Shown one piece after another: positions 24,522 to 33,896 of a stretch of 64,000 bases of DNA. The stretch covers positions 681,160 through 745,159 of the forward strand of contig NZ_JOBH01000002.1 in the NCBI RefSeq assembly GCF_000717745.1, in the 5' to 3' direction. Position 1 is the stretch's first letter, and each line of letters begins with the position of its first letter. The notes under the pieces were generated by a model. It worked only from the letters and a program-made list of their open reading frames with translations, made no database searches and was not told the DNA's origin. Source of the DNA: Streptomyces violens (GTDB lineage: Bacteria; Actinomycetota; Actinomycetes; Streptomycetales; Streptomycetaceae). The translations under genes and the position numbers were made by a program.

Positions 24522-25743
24522 CCCTGGCGGCCGTCCTGCGGGGCACGGCGGGCCCGCGCGGCACCCGTACCGCGATCACGGCCGAGCCCAGCAGCAGCAC
24601 GCCGAGCAGCACGAAGGGCGCGGCGGCGCCCGCGACGCCGGCGGCGAGTCCGGCGCCGGCGGGTGCCGCGACCTGGCCGAGACGGTTGCCGGTGAGGCGC
24701 AGGGCGAGGGCCGTGGAGCGGGCGTCGTCGGGGGCCGCCTGCACGACGGTGGTCATGGACAGCGGCTGGCCGACGCCCAGGCAGAAGCCCAGCGCGGCCA
24801 GGACGAGGGCCAGTGCCCAGACCGGCAGCGGCACGGCGATGGCCGCGCACAGGAGGGCCGCCGCCGCGCACGTGCTGGTCAGCAGCGCGGTACGGCCGAG
24901 GAGGCGGAGCATCGGGGTCATCACCAGCCGGCAGGCGATGGTGGCCGCGGCGCGCAGGCTCAGCAGCAGGCCGATCGTGGCGGGCGCGATGTGGTGGGCC
25001 TCGCCGACGACCGGGAGGTAGGCGGTGAGGATGTCGGTGGCGGAGAGCACCGAGAGGCTGATGAAGATGCCGGCGCCGACGCCGCGGGTGCGCAGGATGC
25101 CAAGGACCGGAACGCGGCGGGCATGGGTGCGTGCAGTGCCACCCCCGAGTACGCCGTCTCGTCGTTCCTGCCGCTCCAGCCGCCACAGGGCGGTACAGGC
25201 GCAGGCCGCGGCGGCCGCGGAGACCAGCAGTGCGGTGGCGCTGGTGCGGGCCATCGCGCCGTCGTGCCCGGAGATCAGCAGTCCGGCGCCGATCGGCCCG
25301 ATGAGCTGGCCGAGCGAGGCGCCGATGGTGAAGTGGCCGAAGTTCCGGTCGCGCTCCTCGGGGGCGCTGCGCCGGGCGACGATGGACTGGGCGCCGATCA
25401 CGAAGCACAGGTGGCCGAGGCCCATCACACCGCTCCAGGCGGCCATCGCGGGCAGCGAGGCCACCACGCCGCTGAGCGCGCAGCCGCCGGTGATCAGCGC
25501 GATGCCGACGGCCAGCAGGGGCGTGCAGCGGCCGTGGTCGGTGCGGCGGCCCAGCGGGACCGCGACCAGCAGCGGCAGCAGCGCGTACACGCCGGTGATG
25601 ACGCCGACGGCGGTCTCGTCGGCGCCCAGCGCGAGCGCCCGGTAGGAGACGGCGGGCCGTGCCATGCTCACCGCCGCCTGGGCGAAGGAGAAGGTGAGAA
25701 CGAGGCGCAGCAGCCAGCCCCTGCCGGGCGTCGGAGCGTTCAT
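24466..25743 (-). CDS. MFS transporter (drug/metabolite efflux type)
   Basis: 425 residues with 12 hydrophobic segments. The helix 2-3 loop PLGRRTDHGRCTP and the dyad GHLCFVIGAQSIVARR fit the DHA1/UMF1-like groups; substrate unassigned. The ATG at 25743 lies only three bases after the stop of the citrate-type transporter gene, so the two are co-transcribed. The C-terminal 30 residues are Arg-rich and lie antisense to the end of the LuxR-type gene. Confidence 0.85.
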   Translation of the reverse strand: MNAPTPGRGWLLRLVLTFSFAQAAVSMARPAVSYRALALGADETAVGVITGVYALLPLLVAVPLGRRTDHGRCTPLLAVGIALITGGCALSGVVASLPAMAAWSGVMGLGHLCFVIGAQSIVARRSAPEERDRNFGHFTIGASLGQLIGPIGAGLLISGHDGAMARTSATALLVSAAAAACACTALWRLERQERRDGVLGGGTARTHARRVPVLGILRTRGVGAGIFISLSVLSATDILTAYLPVVGEAHHIAPATIGLLLSLRAAATIACRLVMTPMLRLLGRTALLTSTCAAAALLCAAIAVPLPVWALALVLAALGFCLGVGQPLSMTTVVQAAPDDARSTALALRLTGNRLGQVAAPAGAGLAAGVAGAAAPFVLLGVLLLGSAVIAVRVPRGPAVPRRTAARATEARAGRPRERRSGRGS

Positions 25744-25746
25744 GGG

Positions 25747-27195
25747 TCAGATGATTCCGTACAGCAGTCCGGCGCCGAGCACCACCAGGGACGTGAGCGC
25801 GGCCCATTTCACGGTGAATTTGGTGTGGTCGGCGAACTCGACCTTGGCCATGCCGACCAGGACGTAGACGGCGGGGACGAGCGGGCTGGACATGTGCAGG
25901 GCCTGGCCCACGAGGGAGGCGCGGGCGATCTCCAGGGCGCCCACACCGTGCGCGGCGCCGGCCTCGGCGAGGATCGGGACGATGCCGAAGTAGAAGCCGT
26001 CGTTGGACATGAAGTACGTCAGCGGGATGCTGAGCAGGCCGGTGACCAGGCCCATGTGCGGGCCGAGCGCCTCGGGGACGTTGCCGACGAGCCAGCGGGC
26101 CATGTGCTCGACCATGCCGGTGCCGGTGAGCACGCCGGTGAAGACGGCGGCGGCGAAGACCATGCCGGAGACGTTCAGGACGTTCTCGGCGTGCGCGGCG
26201 ATGCGCGCCTTCTGGTCCTTCATGTGCGGGAAGTTCACGGTGAGCGCGATGGCCGCGCCGAGCAGGAAGAGCACCGGGATGTCCAGCACCTGCATGATCA
26301 GCAGGGTGAGCAGCGCGACGGTGAGGGCGGCGTTGAACCAGTACAGCTTGGGGCGCAGGGTGGCGCGGTGCGGGTCCAGGACCTGGAACTCCTCCTCGGG
26401 CGCCGGGCCGTGGTCCGGGCCGGCGGTCCCGGCGGAGCCTCCGGTGGGCAGCGTACGGCCGGTGGTGCCGCCCTTGCCGCCGGCGCCCGCGCCGACGAGG
26501 ACCGTCTCCTTCTCGGTGACCACTGCGTTCTCGGTGTCCTCGGCGATGACCTTGGCGCTGCCGGGCTCGTCCAGGGTGAGCAGGCCCAGCCGCTTGCGCT
26601 CGCGGCGGCCCAGCACGTAGGCGAGGACGAAGACGGCGAGCAGGCCGGTGGCCAGCGCGGGGATCATCGGGATGAAGATGTCGCCGGCGTCCAGCTTCAG
26701 CGCGGTCGCGGCACGGGCGGTGGGGCCGCCCCAGGGCAGCGTGTTCATCACGCCGTTGGCGGTGGCGGCGACGCCGGTCATCACCACGAGGCTCATCTTC
26801 AGGCGCTTGTAGAGCGGATACAGCGCCGAGACGGTGATCATGAAGGTGGTGGAGCCGTCGCCGTCGAGCGAGACGATGGCGGCGAGCAGCGCGGTACCCA
26901 CGACCACGCGGACCGGGTCGGCCTTGCAGAACTTCAGGATGCCGCGGACGATCGGGTCGAAGAGGCCGACGTCGATCATCACTCCGAAGTAGATGATCGC
27001 GAACATCAGCATCGCGGCGGTCGGCGCCAGGTCGCCGATGCCCTTGATGACGTAGTCACCAAGGTTCGCGCCCTGTCCGATCAGGACGCAGAACAGTGCG
27101 GGAATGAGCACGAGCGCCGCTATCGGCGACATCTTCTTCATCATGATCAGCACCAAGAAGGTGGCAATCATGACAAACCCGAGGATTGTCAGCAT
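25747..27195 (-). CDS. CitMHS-family citrate:divalent-metal symporter
   Basis: 482 residues, 11-12 helices. The start MLTILGFVMIATFLVLIMMK, the membrane motifs SLDGDGSTTFMITVSALYPL and NTLPWGGPTARAATALK are characteristic of CitM/CitH symporters that import citrate complexed with Mg2+ or Ca2+. A long hydrophilic loop (about residues 210-295) links the halves. The ATG at 27195 follows GAGG by eight bases; an earlier in-frame ATG at 27225 has no ribosome site. The promoter with a palindrome is at 27251-27280. The TetR gene lies just upstream on the same strand. Confidence 0.93.
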   Translation of the reverse strand: MLTILGFVMIATFLVLIMMKKMSPIAALVLIPALFCVLIGQGANLGDYVIKGIGDLAPTAAMLMFAIIYFGVMIDVGLFDPIVRGILKFCKADPVRVVVGTALLAAIVSLDGDGSTTFMITVSALYPLYKRLKMSLVVMTGVAATANGVMNTLPWGGPTARAATALKLDAGDIFIPMIPALATGLLAVFVLAYVLGRRERKRLGLLTLDEPGSAKVIAEDTENAVVTEKETVLVGAGAGGKGGTTGRTLPTGGSAGTAGPDHGPAPEEEFQVLDPHRATLRPKLYWFNAALTVALLTLLIMQVLDIPVLFLLGAAIALTVNFPHMKDQKARIAAHAENVLNVSGMVFAAAVFTGVLTGTGMVEHMARWLVGNVPEALGPHMGLVTGLLSIPLTYFMSNDGFYFGIVPILAEAGAAHGVGALEIARASLVGQALHMSSPLVPAVYVLVGMAKVEFADHTKFTVKWAALTSLVVLGAGLLYGII

Positions 27196-27250
27196 TGGGG
27201 GTACCTCACGTTCGCCCTTGAACACCTGCCAGGGGGTGGCGGTCGTGGTG

Positions 27251-27280
27251 ACGTTAGGGGCGGCGAACTTTTGTTAACAA
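27251..27280 (-). promoter_or_regulatory. CitMHS promoter with palindrome at the -35
   Basis: On the minus strand: -35 TTGTTA, 18-base spacer, -10 TAACGT. The -35 is embedded in the perfect ten-base palindrome TTGTTAACAA (27271-27280), a likely operator. The regulator is not established; the adjacent TetR is a candidate. Confidence 0.55.
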
Positions 27281-27343
27281 GACCTTGACGCGCGAGCAAT
27301 ACGAGCAAAACCCCAGGTCAATAGGGCAGCGGTCGCAGCGCGC

Positions 27344-27958
27344 TCAGTCCAGCACCCGTCCCAGGTACGCCCGCAGCAGCTCCTTGGTCTCCGCGACGAT
27401 CCCCGGATCGCCCTCGGGCGCGACCCGGAAGGCCAGCTGCACCAGCGCGTCGGCCGCTTCCACGCCCACCAGGAACGCGGTCCGCAGCCGCTCCTCCGCG
27501 GGGTCCAGGCCGAGCGGCCCGGCCAGCAGCGCCAGCAGCCGGTCGGCGACGCGGTGGTTGGCCTCCCGGGTGGCCTGCGGCGCGGGCACGGTGAACTCCA
27601 CCAGCGCGAAGCCCGGCACGGACCGCTTCATGACGAGGTACTCCTCGATCACCACGTCCATGGCGTACCGCCAGTCCAGCCGGTCACCGGCCGCCGCGAG
27701 CCCGGCGGTGACCCGCTCCGCGTACCCGTCGAGATTGCGCAGCGCCAGCGCCTCGGCCATCGCCCGCTTGTTGGGGAAGAAGCGGTAGACCGAGCCGATG
27801 GGCACCTCGGCCCGGGCGGCCACCGCGCGGGTGCTCAGGTCCTCGTACCCCTGCTCGTCGAGGACTTCGGCGCAGGCGTCGAGGATGCGGGTCAGGCGCT
27901 CGGCGCTGCGTCGCTGGACCGGGGCGCGGCGGAGTGACGGGGTATCCACGTACTCCAT
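27344..27958 (-). CDS. TetR-family regulator
   Basis: 204 residues. The N-terminal HTH is typical (TRAVAARAEVPIGSVYRFFP, about 45-64). The C-terminal domain carries no recognisable ligand signature. It lies upstream of citM on the same strand (149 bp gap) and divergent from hmgA. It might control either. The ATG at 27958 has GGAG ten bases upstream. Confidence 0.88.
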   Translation of the reverse strand: MEYVDTPSLRRAPVQRRSAERLTRILDACAEVLDEQGYEDLSTRAVAARAEVPIGSVYRFFPNKRAMAEALALRNLDGYAERVTAGLAAAGDRLDWRYAMDVVIEEYLVMKRSVPGFALVEFTVPAPQATREANHRVADRLLALLAGPLGLDPAEERLRTAFLVGVEAADALVQLAFRVAPEGDPGIVAETKELLRAYLGRVLD

Positions 27959-28015
27959 CCTGCACGCACTCCGGCCGGTTCCCGCCGCTCACGGGAGCGT
28001 CTCCGGGCGATTCCG

Positions 28016-28044
28016 TTGACGGGCCCGGGCGCCAATCCTAAGGT
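28016..28044 (+). promoter_or_regulatory. hmgA promoter
   Basis: -35 TTGACG at 28016-28021, a 17-base spacer, and -10 TAAGGT at 28039-28044. The predicted transcript start is about 45 bases before the ATG at 28095, with GGGAG as ribosome site. Confidence 0.6.
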
Positions 28045-28094
28045 CATGCACAGGATTCCTTGAGGTTCTCCGGGTTGAGCGGCGGGAGTACGCG

Positions 28095-29462
28095 ATGACA
28101 GGCACGGGCGAGGAGCGGGCGAGGAAGACGGCCGAGGGACTGGCCCACTCCCCGGGGTTCGGGAACGAACACACCTCGGAGGCCGTCCCCGGCGCACTGC
28201 CCACCGGCCGCAACTCCCCCCAGCGCGCCCCGCTGGGTCTGTACGCGGAGCAGCTCAGCGGCACCGCGTTCACCGAGCCGCGGGCCGCCAACCGCCGCTC
28301 CTGGCTGTACCGCATCCGCCCCTCGGCGGCCCATCCGCCGTTCGTACGGGCGGACAACGGCGGCGTGCGCGCCGCCCCCTTCACCGGGACGGTGCCCGAC
28401 CCCAACCGGCTGCGCTGGGACCCGCTGCCCGAGCCCGCGCCCGGCACCGACTTCGTCGCCGGACTGTGGACGCTGGGCGGCAACGGCGACGTCACCGAGC
28501 GCAGCGGCATGGCGGTGCACCTCTACCGCGCCAACTCCTCCATGGAGCGCAGGGTGTTCAGCAGCGCCGACGGCGAGCTGCTGATCGTCCCGGAACGCGG
28601 CGGGCTGCTGCTGCGCACGGAATTCGGGCTGCTGCGCGCCGAACCGGGGCATATCGCACTGATCCCGCGCGGCGTCCGCTTCCGCGTCGAGCTGCTGGAG
28701 GCGAGCGCCCGCGGTTACGTCTGCGAGAACTACGGCCGCCCCTTCCAGCTCCCCGACCTCGGCCCGATCGGCGCCAACGGACTCGCGAATCCGCGGGACT
28801 TCCTGGCTCCCGTCGCCGCGTACGAGGACGTCGAGGGCCCCCACGAGGTCGTCAACAAGTTCTGCGGCAACCTCTGGACCGCGACCTACGACCACTCTCC
28901 GCTGGACGTCGTCGCCTGGCACGGCAATCACGTCCCGTACGTCTACGACCTGCGCCGTTTCAATGTCCTCGGGTCCATCTCCTATGACCACCCGGACCCG
29001 TCGATCTTCACGGTGCTCACCTCCCCGTCCGACACCCCGGGCCTGGCGGGCGTGGATTTCGTGGTCTTCGCGCCGCGCTGGCTGGTCGGCGAGAACACCT
29101 TCCGGCCGCCCTACTTCCACCGCAATGTGATGAGCGAGTACATGGGCCTCATCGAGGGCGCGTACGACGCGAAGACCGGCGGCAAGGGGGGATTCGTGCC
29201 CGGCGGCGGGTCGCTGCACAACATGATGTCCGCGCACGGCCCGGACCGCGCGACGTACGAGAAGGCGAGCACCGCCGAGCTGAAGCCGCAGAAGGTCGAC
29301 GACGGGCTGGCGTTCATGTTCGAGACGCGCTGGCCGGTGCTGCTCACCGAACAGGCCGCGAGCGCCGACCACTTGCAACGAGGCTACGACGACGTGTGGC
29401 AGGGTCTCGAACGCCAGTGGGGGTCCGGGGGAGGATTCCCCGGAGAACCCAGCCGTCCCTGA
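28095..29462 (+). CDS. hmgA: Homogentisate 1,2-dioxygenase
   Basis: 455 residues. Full-length match in features: [20 protein letters not shown] at the N-terminus, then the cupin core with iron-ligand region [29 protein letters not shown] (read in parts), [18 protein letters not shown] and the [15 protein letters not shown] motif that supplies the metal-binding His/Glu. It opens the ring of homogentisate to maleylacetoacetate in tyrosine and phenylalanine catabolism. It is followed 12 bases later by a GntR regulator gene. No maleylacetoacetate isomerase or fumarylacetoacetase is seen nearby. Confidence 0.96.
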   Translation: MTGTGEERARKTAEGLAHSPGFGNEHTSEAVPGALPTGRNSPQRAPLGLYAEQLSGTAFTEPRAANRRSWLYRIRPSAAHPPFVRADNGGVRAAPFTGTVPDPNRLRWDPLPEPAPGTDFVAGLWTLGGNGDVTERSGMAVHLYRANSSMERRVFSSADGELLIVPERGGLLLRTEFGLLRAEPGHIALIPRGVRFRVELLEASARGYVCENYGRPFQLPDLGPIGANGLANPRDFLAPVAAYEDVEGPHEVVNKFCGNLWTATYDHSPLDVVAWHGNHVPYVYDLRRFNVLGSISYDHPDPSIFTVLTSPSDTPGLAGVDFVVFAPRWLVGENTFRPPYFHRNVMSEYMGLIEGAYDAKTGGKGGFVPGGGSLHNMMSAHGPDRATYEKASTAELKPQKVDDGLAFMFETRWPVLLTEQAASADHLQRGYDDVWQGLERQWGSGGGFPGEPSRP

Positions 29463-29474
29463 CCGGAGCCCGCC

Positions 29475-30224
29475 GTGACGACCTTCGCGCCCGACTCGCT
29501 CGCCCTGAACCGCAAGCTGCCCCTGTGGTACCAGGTCTCGCAGTCGCTGCGGGCCTCGATACTGGGCCGCTCCCCCGAAGCGCCGCTGCGGCTGCCCACC
29601 GAGGAGACGCTCGCCGCGCACTACGGGGTGAGCGTGCTGACCATGCGGCAGGCCCTGAAGGAGCTGGAGACCGAGGGGCTGATCAGCCGGCACCGGCGGC
29701 GCGGCACCTTCATCGAGCCGGCCGCGCGGCGCGGCGCCCCGGTACAGCTGCTGGGCTCGGTGGACGCGATCGTGGCCCAGCAGTCCGGCATGGTGAGCGA
29801 GCTGCTGGAGCACGGCACGGGGCCGGTGCCGCCGGAGCTGGCCGAGCACTTCCCCGGGCTGCCGGAGGTCGGCGTGTACCGGCGACTGCGCAGCGACGAG
29901 CGGACCGGCGAGCCGACCAACCACGCCGTCAACCACGTCCGTCCGGACGTCGCCGCCCGCATCGACCCGGCCGAGCTGGAGCGCCACCCGATGACGAAGG
30001 TGCTGCGGGACACGGTGGGCCTGCGGATCGGCCGGATCACCGACACCGTGGAAGCTCGGCTGGCGGACCCGGAAACCGCGCGGCTGCTGGACGTCCCGCT
30101 GCTCAGCCCGATCCTGCACTACACGGGCATCACCTACGACGAGGCGGGGCAGGTGGTGGATGTGGCGCGGATCCATTACCGGGGCGACCGTTTCTCGTTC
30201 ACGGTGACGCTGGACGCCCACTGA
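29475..30224 (+). CDS. GntR-family regulator with UTRA domain
   Basis: 249 residues. The winged helix is at about 18-85 (LPTEETLAAHYGVSVLTMRQ, SRHRRRGTFIEP). The UTRA/HutC effector domain covers the rest. The GTG at 29475 lies 12 bases after hmgA, so it is co-transcribed. This suggests it senses a tyrosine-pathway intermediate and regulates the hmgA unit (inference). Confidence 0.9.
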   Translation: MTTFAPDSLALNRKLPLWYQVSQSLRASILGRSPEAPLRLPTEETLAAHYGVSVLTMRQALKELETEGLISRHRRRGTFIEPAARRGAPVQLLGSVDAIVAQQSGMVSELLEHGTGPVPPELAEHFPGLPEVGVYRRLRSDERTGEPTNHAVNHVRPDVAARIDPAELERHPMTKVLRDTVGLRIGRITDTVEARLADPETARLLDVPLLSPILHYTGITYDEAGQVVDVARIHYRGDRFSFTVTLDAH

Positions 30225-30296
30225 GAGCCTGAGTCCGTCCAGCGGGGGCGTGGTTACCATGCCCGGGTCATCGGAAACGTCCGGGAGGGTTGCCGC

Positions 30297-31514
30297 GTGA
30301 CGGCGAAGCGGGACGAGGGGGACGCGCCCCTGCTGTCCGATCTGATGCCGTGGTCCGTGCCCGCGCCGCGGCTGGGCCGGGCGTGGATCATGGCGCCCGA
30401 CGCCGCCTCGCTGCGCGCCCGCTGGGACGCGCTGCTGCGAGCCGACGGCCTTGCGGACCGTGAGCGGCTCTTCCGCCCGTCCCGGGCCCGCACCCTGCAC
30501 ACCGCGGTCGGCCAGCTCCCCGGCCGGGCCACCACGACCGGCCGGCTGGCCCGGCTGGTCGCGGGCGACGCGCCCTGCGCCGAGCCGATGCGGGTCCGGC
30601 ACGGCACGTACGACCAGCTCTGGCTGCTGCCCGACCACCGGCTGATCGACGCGGCCCGGCCCGAACTGTGGCGGGTCGCGGACGCCGCCCAGCTCTTCGC
30701 CGTCGAGCAGCCGCGCGTCCCGCAGGACACCGGCCCTGCGCTCGCCCTCTCGGCGGTGCTTCCCGTCGGCCGCCAGGGCCGTGTCCGCCCCCTGTACCGC
30801 CGCCCCAACGGCACCGAACCGAACCTCGCGCCCGGCCTCCTCGGCCACCTCGGTGACCGCCTCGGGCACCCGGTCACCGCCGAGGACGCCTTCGCCTACC
30901 TCGCCGCCACCGCCCGGCACGAGAGCGCAGGCATCACCGTCCCGCTCACTGCGGACCCAGAGGTGTGGGCGCGCGGGGTGGCGCTGGGGCGCGAGCTGAT
31001 CCGGCTGCACACCCGTGGTGCGGGCTCCGGCGAGCGCCCCCGGCTGCCCGGCGGCCGCCGCCCGTACGTGCGCGCAGCGCTGCCCGCCCGGGGGCTCCCT
31101 ACCGAGATCGCGTACGACCCGGAGGAGGAGGCGCTGGACATCGGCGGGGGCCGGATCTCCCCCGTACCCGTCGCCGCCTGGGACGCGCACGCGGGCGGCG
31201 TCCGCGTCCTGGAGGCGTGGCTGGAGCGGCGTACGGGCGCGGTCGAGCCGGGCACCCTGGAGGCGCTGCGCCCTGCCGCCTGGCCCCAGGAGTGGACCAC
31301 CGACCTCCTGGAGCTGATCACCGTACTGGCCCTGCTCGGCGAACTCTCCCCCGAACAAGCCGGTTTGACGACCGCGCTCGCCGCGTCCCCGCCCGTCGGC
31401 GCCACGGAGCTGACCGCCGCGGGCGTCCTCCCGGCACCCGCGGCGACGCGCCGCCCGGCCTCCGTCCTGGACCACCAGGAGGAGGGCCCGGACGGCCAGT
31501 TCGCGCTGCTCTGA
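30297..31514 (+). CDS. Orphan protein related to the C-terminal part of type ISP restriction-modification enzymes
   Basis: 405 residues. It opens LLSDLMPWSVPAPRLGRAWI and contains PLYRRPNGTEPNLAPGLL, PLTADPEVWARGVALGRELI, LPGGRRPYVRAALP and RPAAWPQEWTTDLLELITVL. From memory, these match a Streptomyces family annotated as type ISP restriction/modification enzyme, whose full-length relatives carry helicase, N6-adenine methyltransferase (NPPY) and target-recognition parts. This protein has no methyltransferase or nuclease motif, so it is a free-standing domain. GGAGGG lies eight bases before the GTG at 30297. The role is unknown. Confidence 0.7.
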   Translation: MTAKRDEGDAPLLSDLMPWSVPAPRLGRAWIMAPDAASLRARWDALLRADGLADRERLFRPSRARTLHTAVGQLPGRATTTGRLARLVAGDAPCAEPMRVRHGTYDQLWLLPDHRLIDAARPELWRVADAAQLFAVEQPRVPQDTGPALALSAVLPVGRQGRVRPLYRRPNGTEPNLAPGLLGHLGDRLGHPVTAEDAFAYLAATARHESAGITVPLTADPEVWARGVALGRELIRLHTRGAGSGERPRLPGGRRPYVRAALPARGLPTEIAYDPEEEALDIGGGRISPVPVAAWDAHAGGVRVLEAWLERRTGAVEPGTLEALRPAAWPQEWTTDLLELITVLALLGELSPEQAGLTTALAASPPVGATELTAAGVLPAPAATRRPASVLDHQEEGPDGQFALL

Positions 31515-31535
31515 CGGGGCCCGCGGCCCGCAGGA

Positions 31536-33281
31536 CTACTTCTGCGGCGCGAGCTCCGGCCCCAGCGAGCTGAACTTCTCGTTGCTCACCACGCGCTTCG
31601 GGGGCCAGGTGATGTTCGGCGGCGGCCAGGACTGGCCGGTGCGCTCCAGGAACCACTGCGGCGGCTCGTACATGGGCGGCTCGTAGCCGTCCGGAAGGGC
31701 GGTCTTCCAGCGCACGCCCTTGGTCCGCTCGGCGAACTCGTCCTTGACCGCCTTCAGCCGCGCGGGCTGGGTGATCAGGTCCACCGCGGTCGCCGCGAGG
31801 TACTTCGCCGCCGCGAGGAGGGCCGCGTGGCCGGGCGCCGCCGCGGCGCAGGCGGCCGTCGACCAGGTGTGCATCTTCGTGCCGATGGGGGCGAGGGCCG
31901 CGCCCATGGAGACGGTGGGCACGTTCCAGCTGATGTCGGCGACATCGGTGGAACCGCCGCCCATGAAGACCGGGTTGGGCGGGGTCAGCTCGCCGATCTT
32001 GTCGTGCAGCCCCTTCTCGGGCAGGCCGAGCGACTTCTGCAGGTCCTTGGCCAGCCGCTGAGCCTCGTCGCTGAACTCCGGCGGGCCGATCTTCCGCATG
32101 TTGTCGTGCATCAGCTCGGCGAAGGACCGGGACGGGAGCTGGTTCCAGCAGGCCGAGGTGATCCGGTGCCGGACGGTGGTCCGGCTGGCCTTGGCGGCCG
32201 CCTCGGACACCTCGATGACCTTGTCGAGCAGGACCTGTACCCGCTCCGGGCTGCCCTCGCGCACATAGTACGAGATCTCGGATATCTCCGGGGTGACGTT
32301 CGGGATGTCACCGCCGTTGTTGATCACCCAGTGCAGCCGGCCGGACGGCGCGAGGTTCTCCTCCCGCAGGAACTCCGACATCGTCGCCATCATCACGGCG
32401 GCGTCCAGCGCGCTCTTGTTGCCGAGCGGGGTGCCGCCGTGGCCCGCGACGCCGAGGAAGGTGAAGGTGACCGCGGTCATCGCGGTGGACGAGCCCCAGC
32501 CGGTCGCGTTGGACGTGGACGGGTGCCAGTCCAGGAAGGCGTCCAGCCCGTCGTACACGCCCTTGCTGACCGCGTACGTCTTGCCGATCAGCTGCTCCTC
32601 GGCGGTGGAGCCGAAGAACTTCACGGTCACGTCGAGGCCGTGCGCGGTGGCGGCCTTGGCGACCGCAGCGGCCGCGGCCGCCGCCGCGGTACCGAGGGCG
32701 CAGTGCCCGCAGCCGTGGCCGGGCCCGTACCCGGGCGCGAACGGGTCGTGGACGTACTCCAGCGGGTCGTGGTGGCCCACGCCCTTGCGCTGTGACAGCC
32801 CCGGCAGCGCGTCGTACTCACCGCTGAAGCCGAGCACCGGGCCGCCCTTGCCGTGCCGGAAGGTGGCGGTGAAGGCGGTCGGGAAGCCGGCCGTGCCGAA
32901 CTCCACGTCGAAGCCGGCGGCCTTGAGGAAGTCCGCCTCGGCGAGCGAGGACTTCCACTCGCGCAGCGAGAGTTCGGCGTTCTCCCAGATCTCGTCGTCC
33001 AGGCCGGTGATCTTCGCCCGCTGGTCGTCGATCCAGGCGAGCGCGGCGGCCTTGGCCGGGGAGTCCTCGGCCAGCCCCTTCGGCGCTTGGTATCCGTCGG
33101 GGTCGGCGGCGGTCGCGTCGGACGCCGCGGCCATCGCGGGGTCGGCGGCGGCGCTCATGGCCGCCGTGCTCACCCCCGCGGCCCCCAGCAGTTGAACGAT
33201 TCTGCGTCTGCTGAGCCCGCCGGGGGCCGCCCCCGCGTCGTGCCCGTGCTTGTGCTCGTGGTCGTCGTGCAGATCACACAC
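31536..33281 (-). CDS. Exported M20-family metallopeptidase/amidohydrolase (AbgB-like)
   Basis: 581 residues. The start is GTG 33281 (RBS GGGAGG). The N-terminus CDLHDDHEHKHGHDAG is histidine-rich and precedes a Tat signal (SRRRIVQLLGAAG). The mature part is an M20 enzyme: GEYDALPGL, the metal-binding HDPLEYVH...GHGCGHCALG region, STAEEQLIG (catalytic Glu), and the lid dimerisation domain. It resembles p-aminobenzoyl-glutamate utilisation protein B. Substrate unknown. It is convergent with the ISP-like gene (21 bp gap). Confidence 0.9.
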   Translation of the reverse strand: MCDLHDDHEHKHGHDAGAAPGGLSRRRIVQLLGAAGVSTAAMSAAADPAMAAASDATAADPDGYQAPKGLAEDSPAKAAALAWIDDQRAKITGLDDEIWENAELSLREWKSSLAEADFLKAAGFDVEFGTAGFPTAFTATFRHGKGGPVLGFSGEYDALPGLSQRKGVGHHDPLEYVHDPFAPGYGPGHGCGHCALGTAAAAAAAAVAKAATAHGLDVTVKFFGSTAEEQLIGKTYAVSKGVYDGLDAFLDWHPSTSNATGWGSSTAMTAVTFTFLGVAGHGGTPLGNKSALDAAVMMATMSEFLREENLAPSGRLHWVINNGGDIPNVTPEISEISYYVREGSPERVQVLLDKVIEVSEAAAKASRTTVRHRITSACWNQLPSRSFAELMHDNMRKIGPPEFSDEAQRLAKDLQKSLGLPEKGLHDKIGELTPPNPVFMGGGSTDVADISWNVPTVSMGAALAPIGTKMHTWSTAACAAAAPGHAALLAAAKYLAATAVDLITQPARLKAVKDEFAERTKGVRWKTALPDGYEPPMYEPPQWFLERTGQSWPPPNITWPPKRVVSNEKFSSLGPELAPQK

Positions 33282-33635
33282 CGGCGCCTCCCGCGGCAAA
33301 GATGGTTGTACGGGGCAAGCGACTGCACCCTGACGCGGAATGATCGTCACGTCAACAGCCCGGCGAGAGATCACCGTTACGAGTGAGGCGATGATCCGGT
33401 ACAGGTGAGCAGGTAACCCGGTACGCCGATACCGCTCACCGGCCGCCGGAAACGCCGAACGCGCCCGCCCCGCCCCCGGGCTGCCGGGAGAGGGACGGAC
33501 GCGTACGACCGTGACGCTGTGCTGCGGTGGCCGGGGCCGGGCGGTTCCGGGGCCCGCGGACGGGGCCGGATCAGCGGCGGGGAGCTGACGGGGCGCACTC
33601 GGGGCGCACCGGAGCACCGCTCGGCGCGGCCCCGC
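33282..33635. other. Intergenic region upstream of the M20 gene
   Basis: About 350 bp without a supportable gene. A minus-strand TTGACG (complement of 33350-33355) may be the -35 of the M20 gene. The stretch from 33430 to 33630 is very GC-rich and unremarkable; open frames there look like shadows. Confidence 0.5.
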
Positions 33636-33896
33636 TCAGCCGTGGCCGCCGAAGAGCGACCGGCGCAGCCGGCGCAGCGGCGCGAAGAGCGACACCCGCG
33701 CCCCGCGGCTCTTCCGCGTCCGCGCGTGGTCACGCTTGGTGATCTCCTGCATCAGCGACGTGGCGCCCTCGGTCTCCCGCTGCGGTATCGCCGGTCCGCC
33801 GAGCACCGCGAGATGGCGGTCCAGACGCGCACTGGACGCGCCGCCGCATGTGATGGCAGGCACTCGCGGCCTGCTGCGTACTGCAATCTGTTCCAT
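33636..33896 (-). CDS. Small basic hypothetical protein (86 residues)
   Basis: Start ATG 33896 with GGGGAG six bases upstream. Sequence begins MEQIAVRSRPRVPAITCGGA and ends Arg/Leu-rich (FAPLRRLRRSLFGG). No signal, helix or known domain. The codon bias is normal and the ribosome site is good, so I take it as real; it faces the Ser/Thr kinase gene divergently. The function is unknown. Confidence 0.6.
   Translation of the reverse strand: MEQIAVRSRPRVPAITCGGASSARLDRHLAVLGGPAIPQRETEGATSLMQEITKRDHARTRKSRGARVSLFAPLRRLRRSLFGGHG

Noticed and set aside
28044..31475. 1143-codon minus-strand open frame
   Set aside because: It spans three real plus-strand genes (hmgA, GntR, ISP-like) with no motif of its own. 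Shadow frame.
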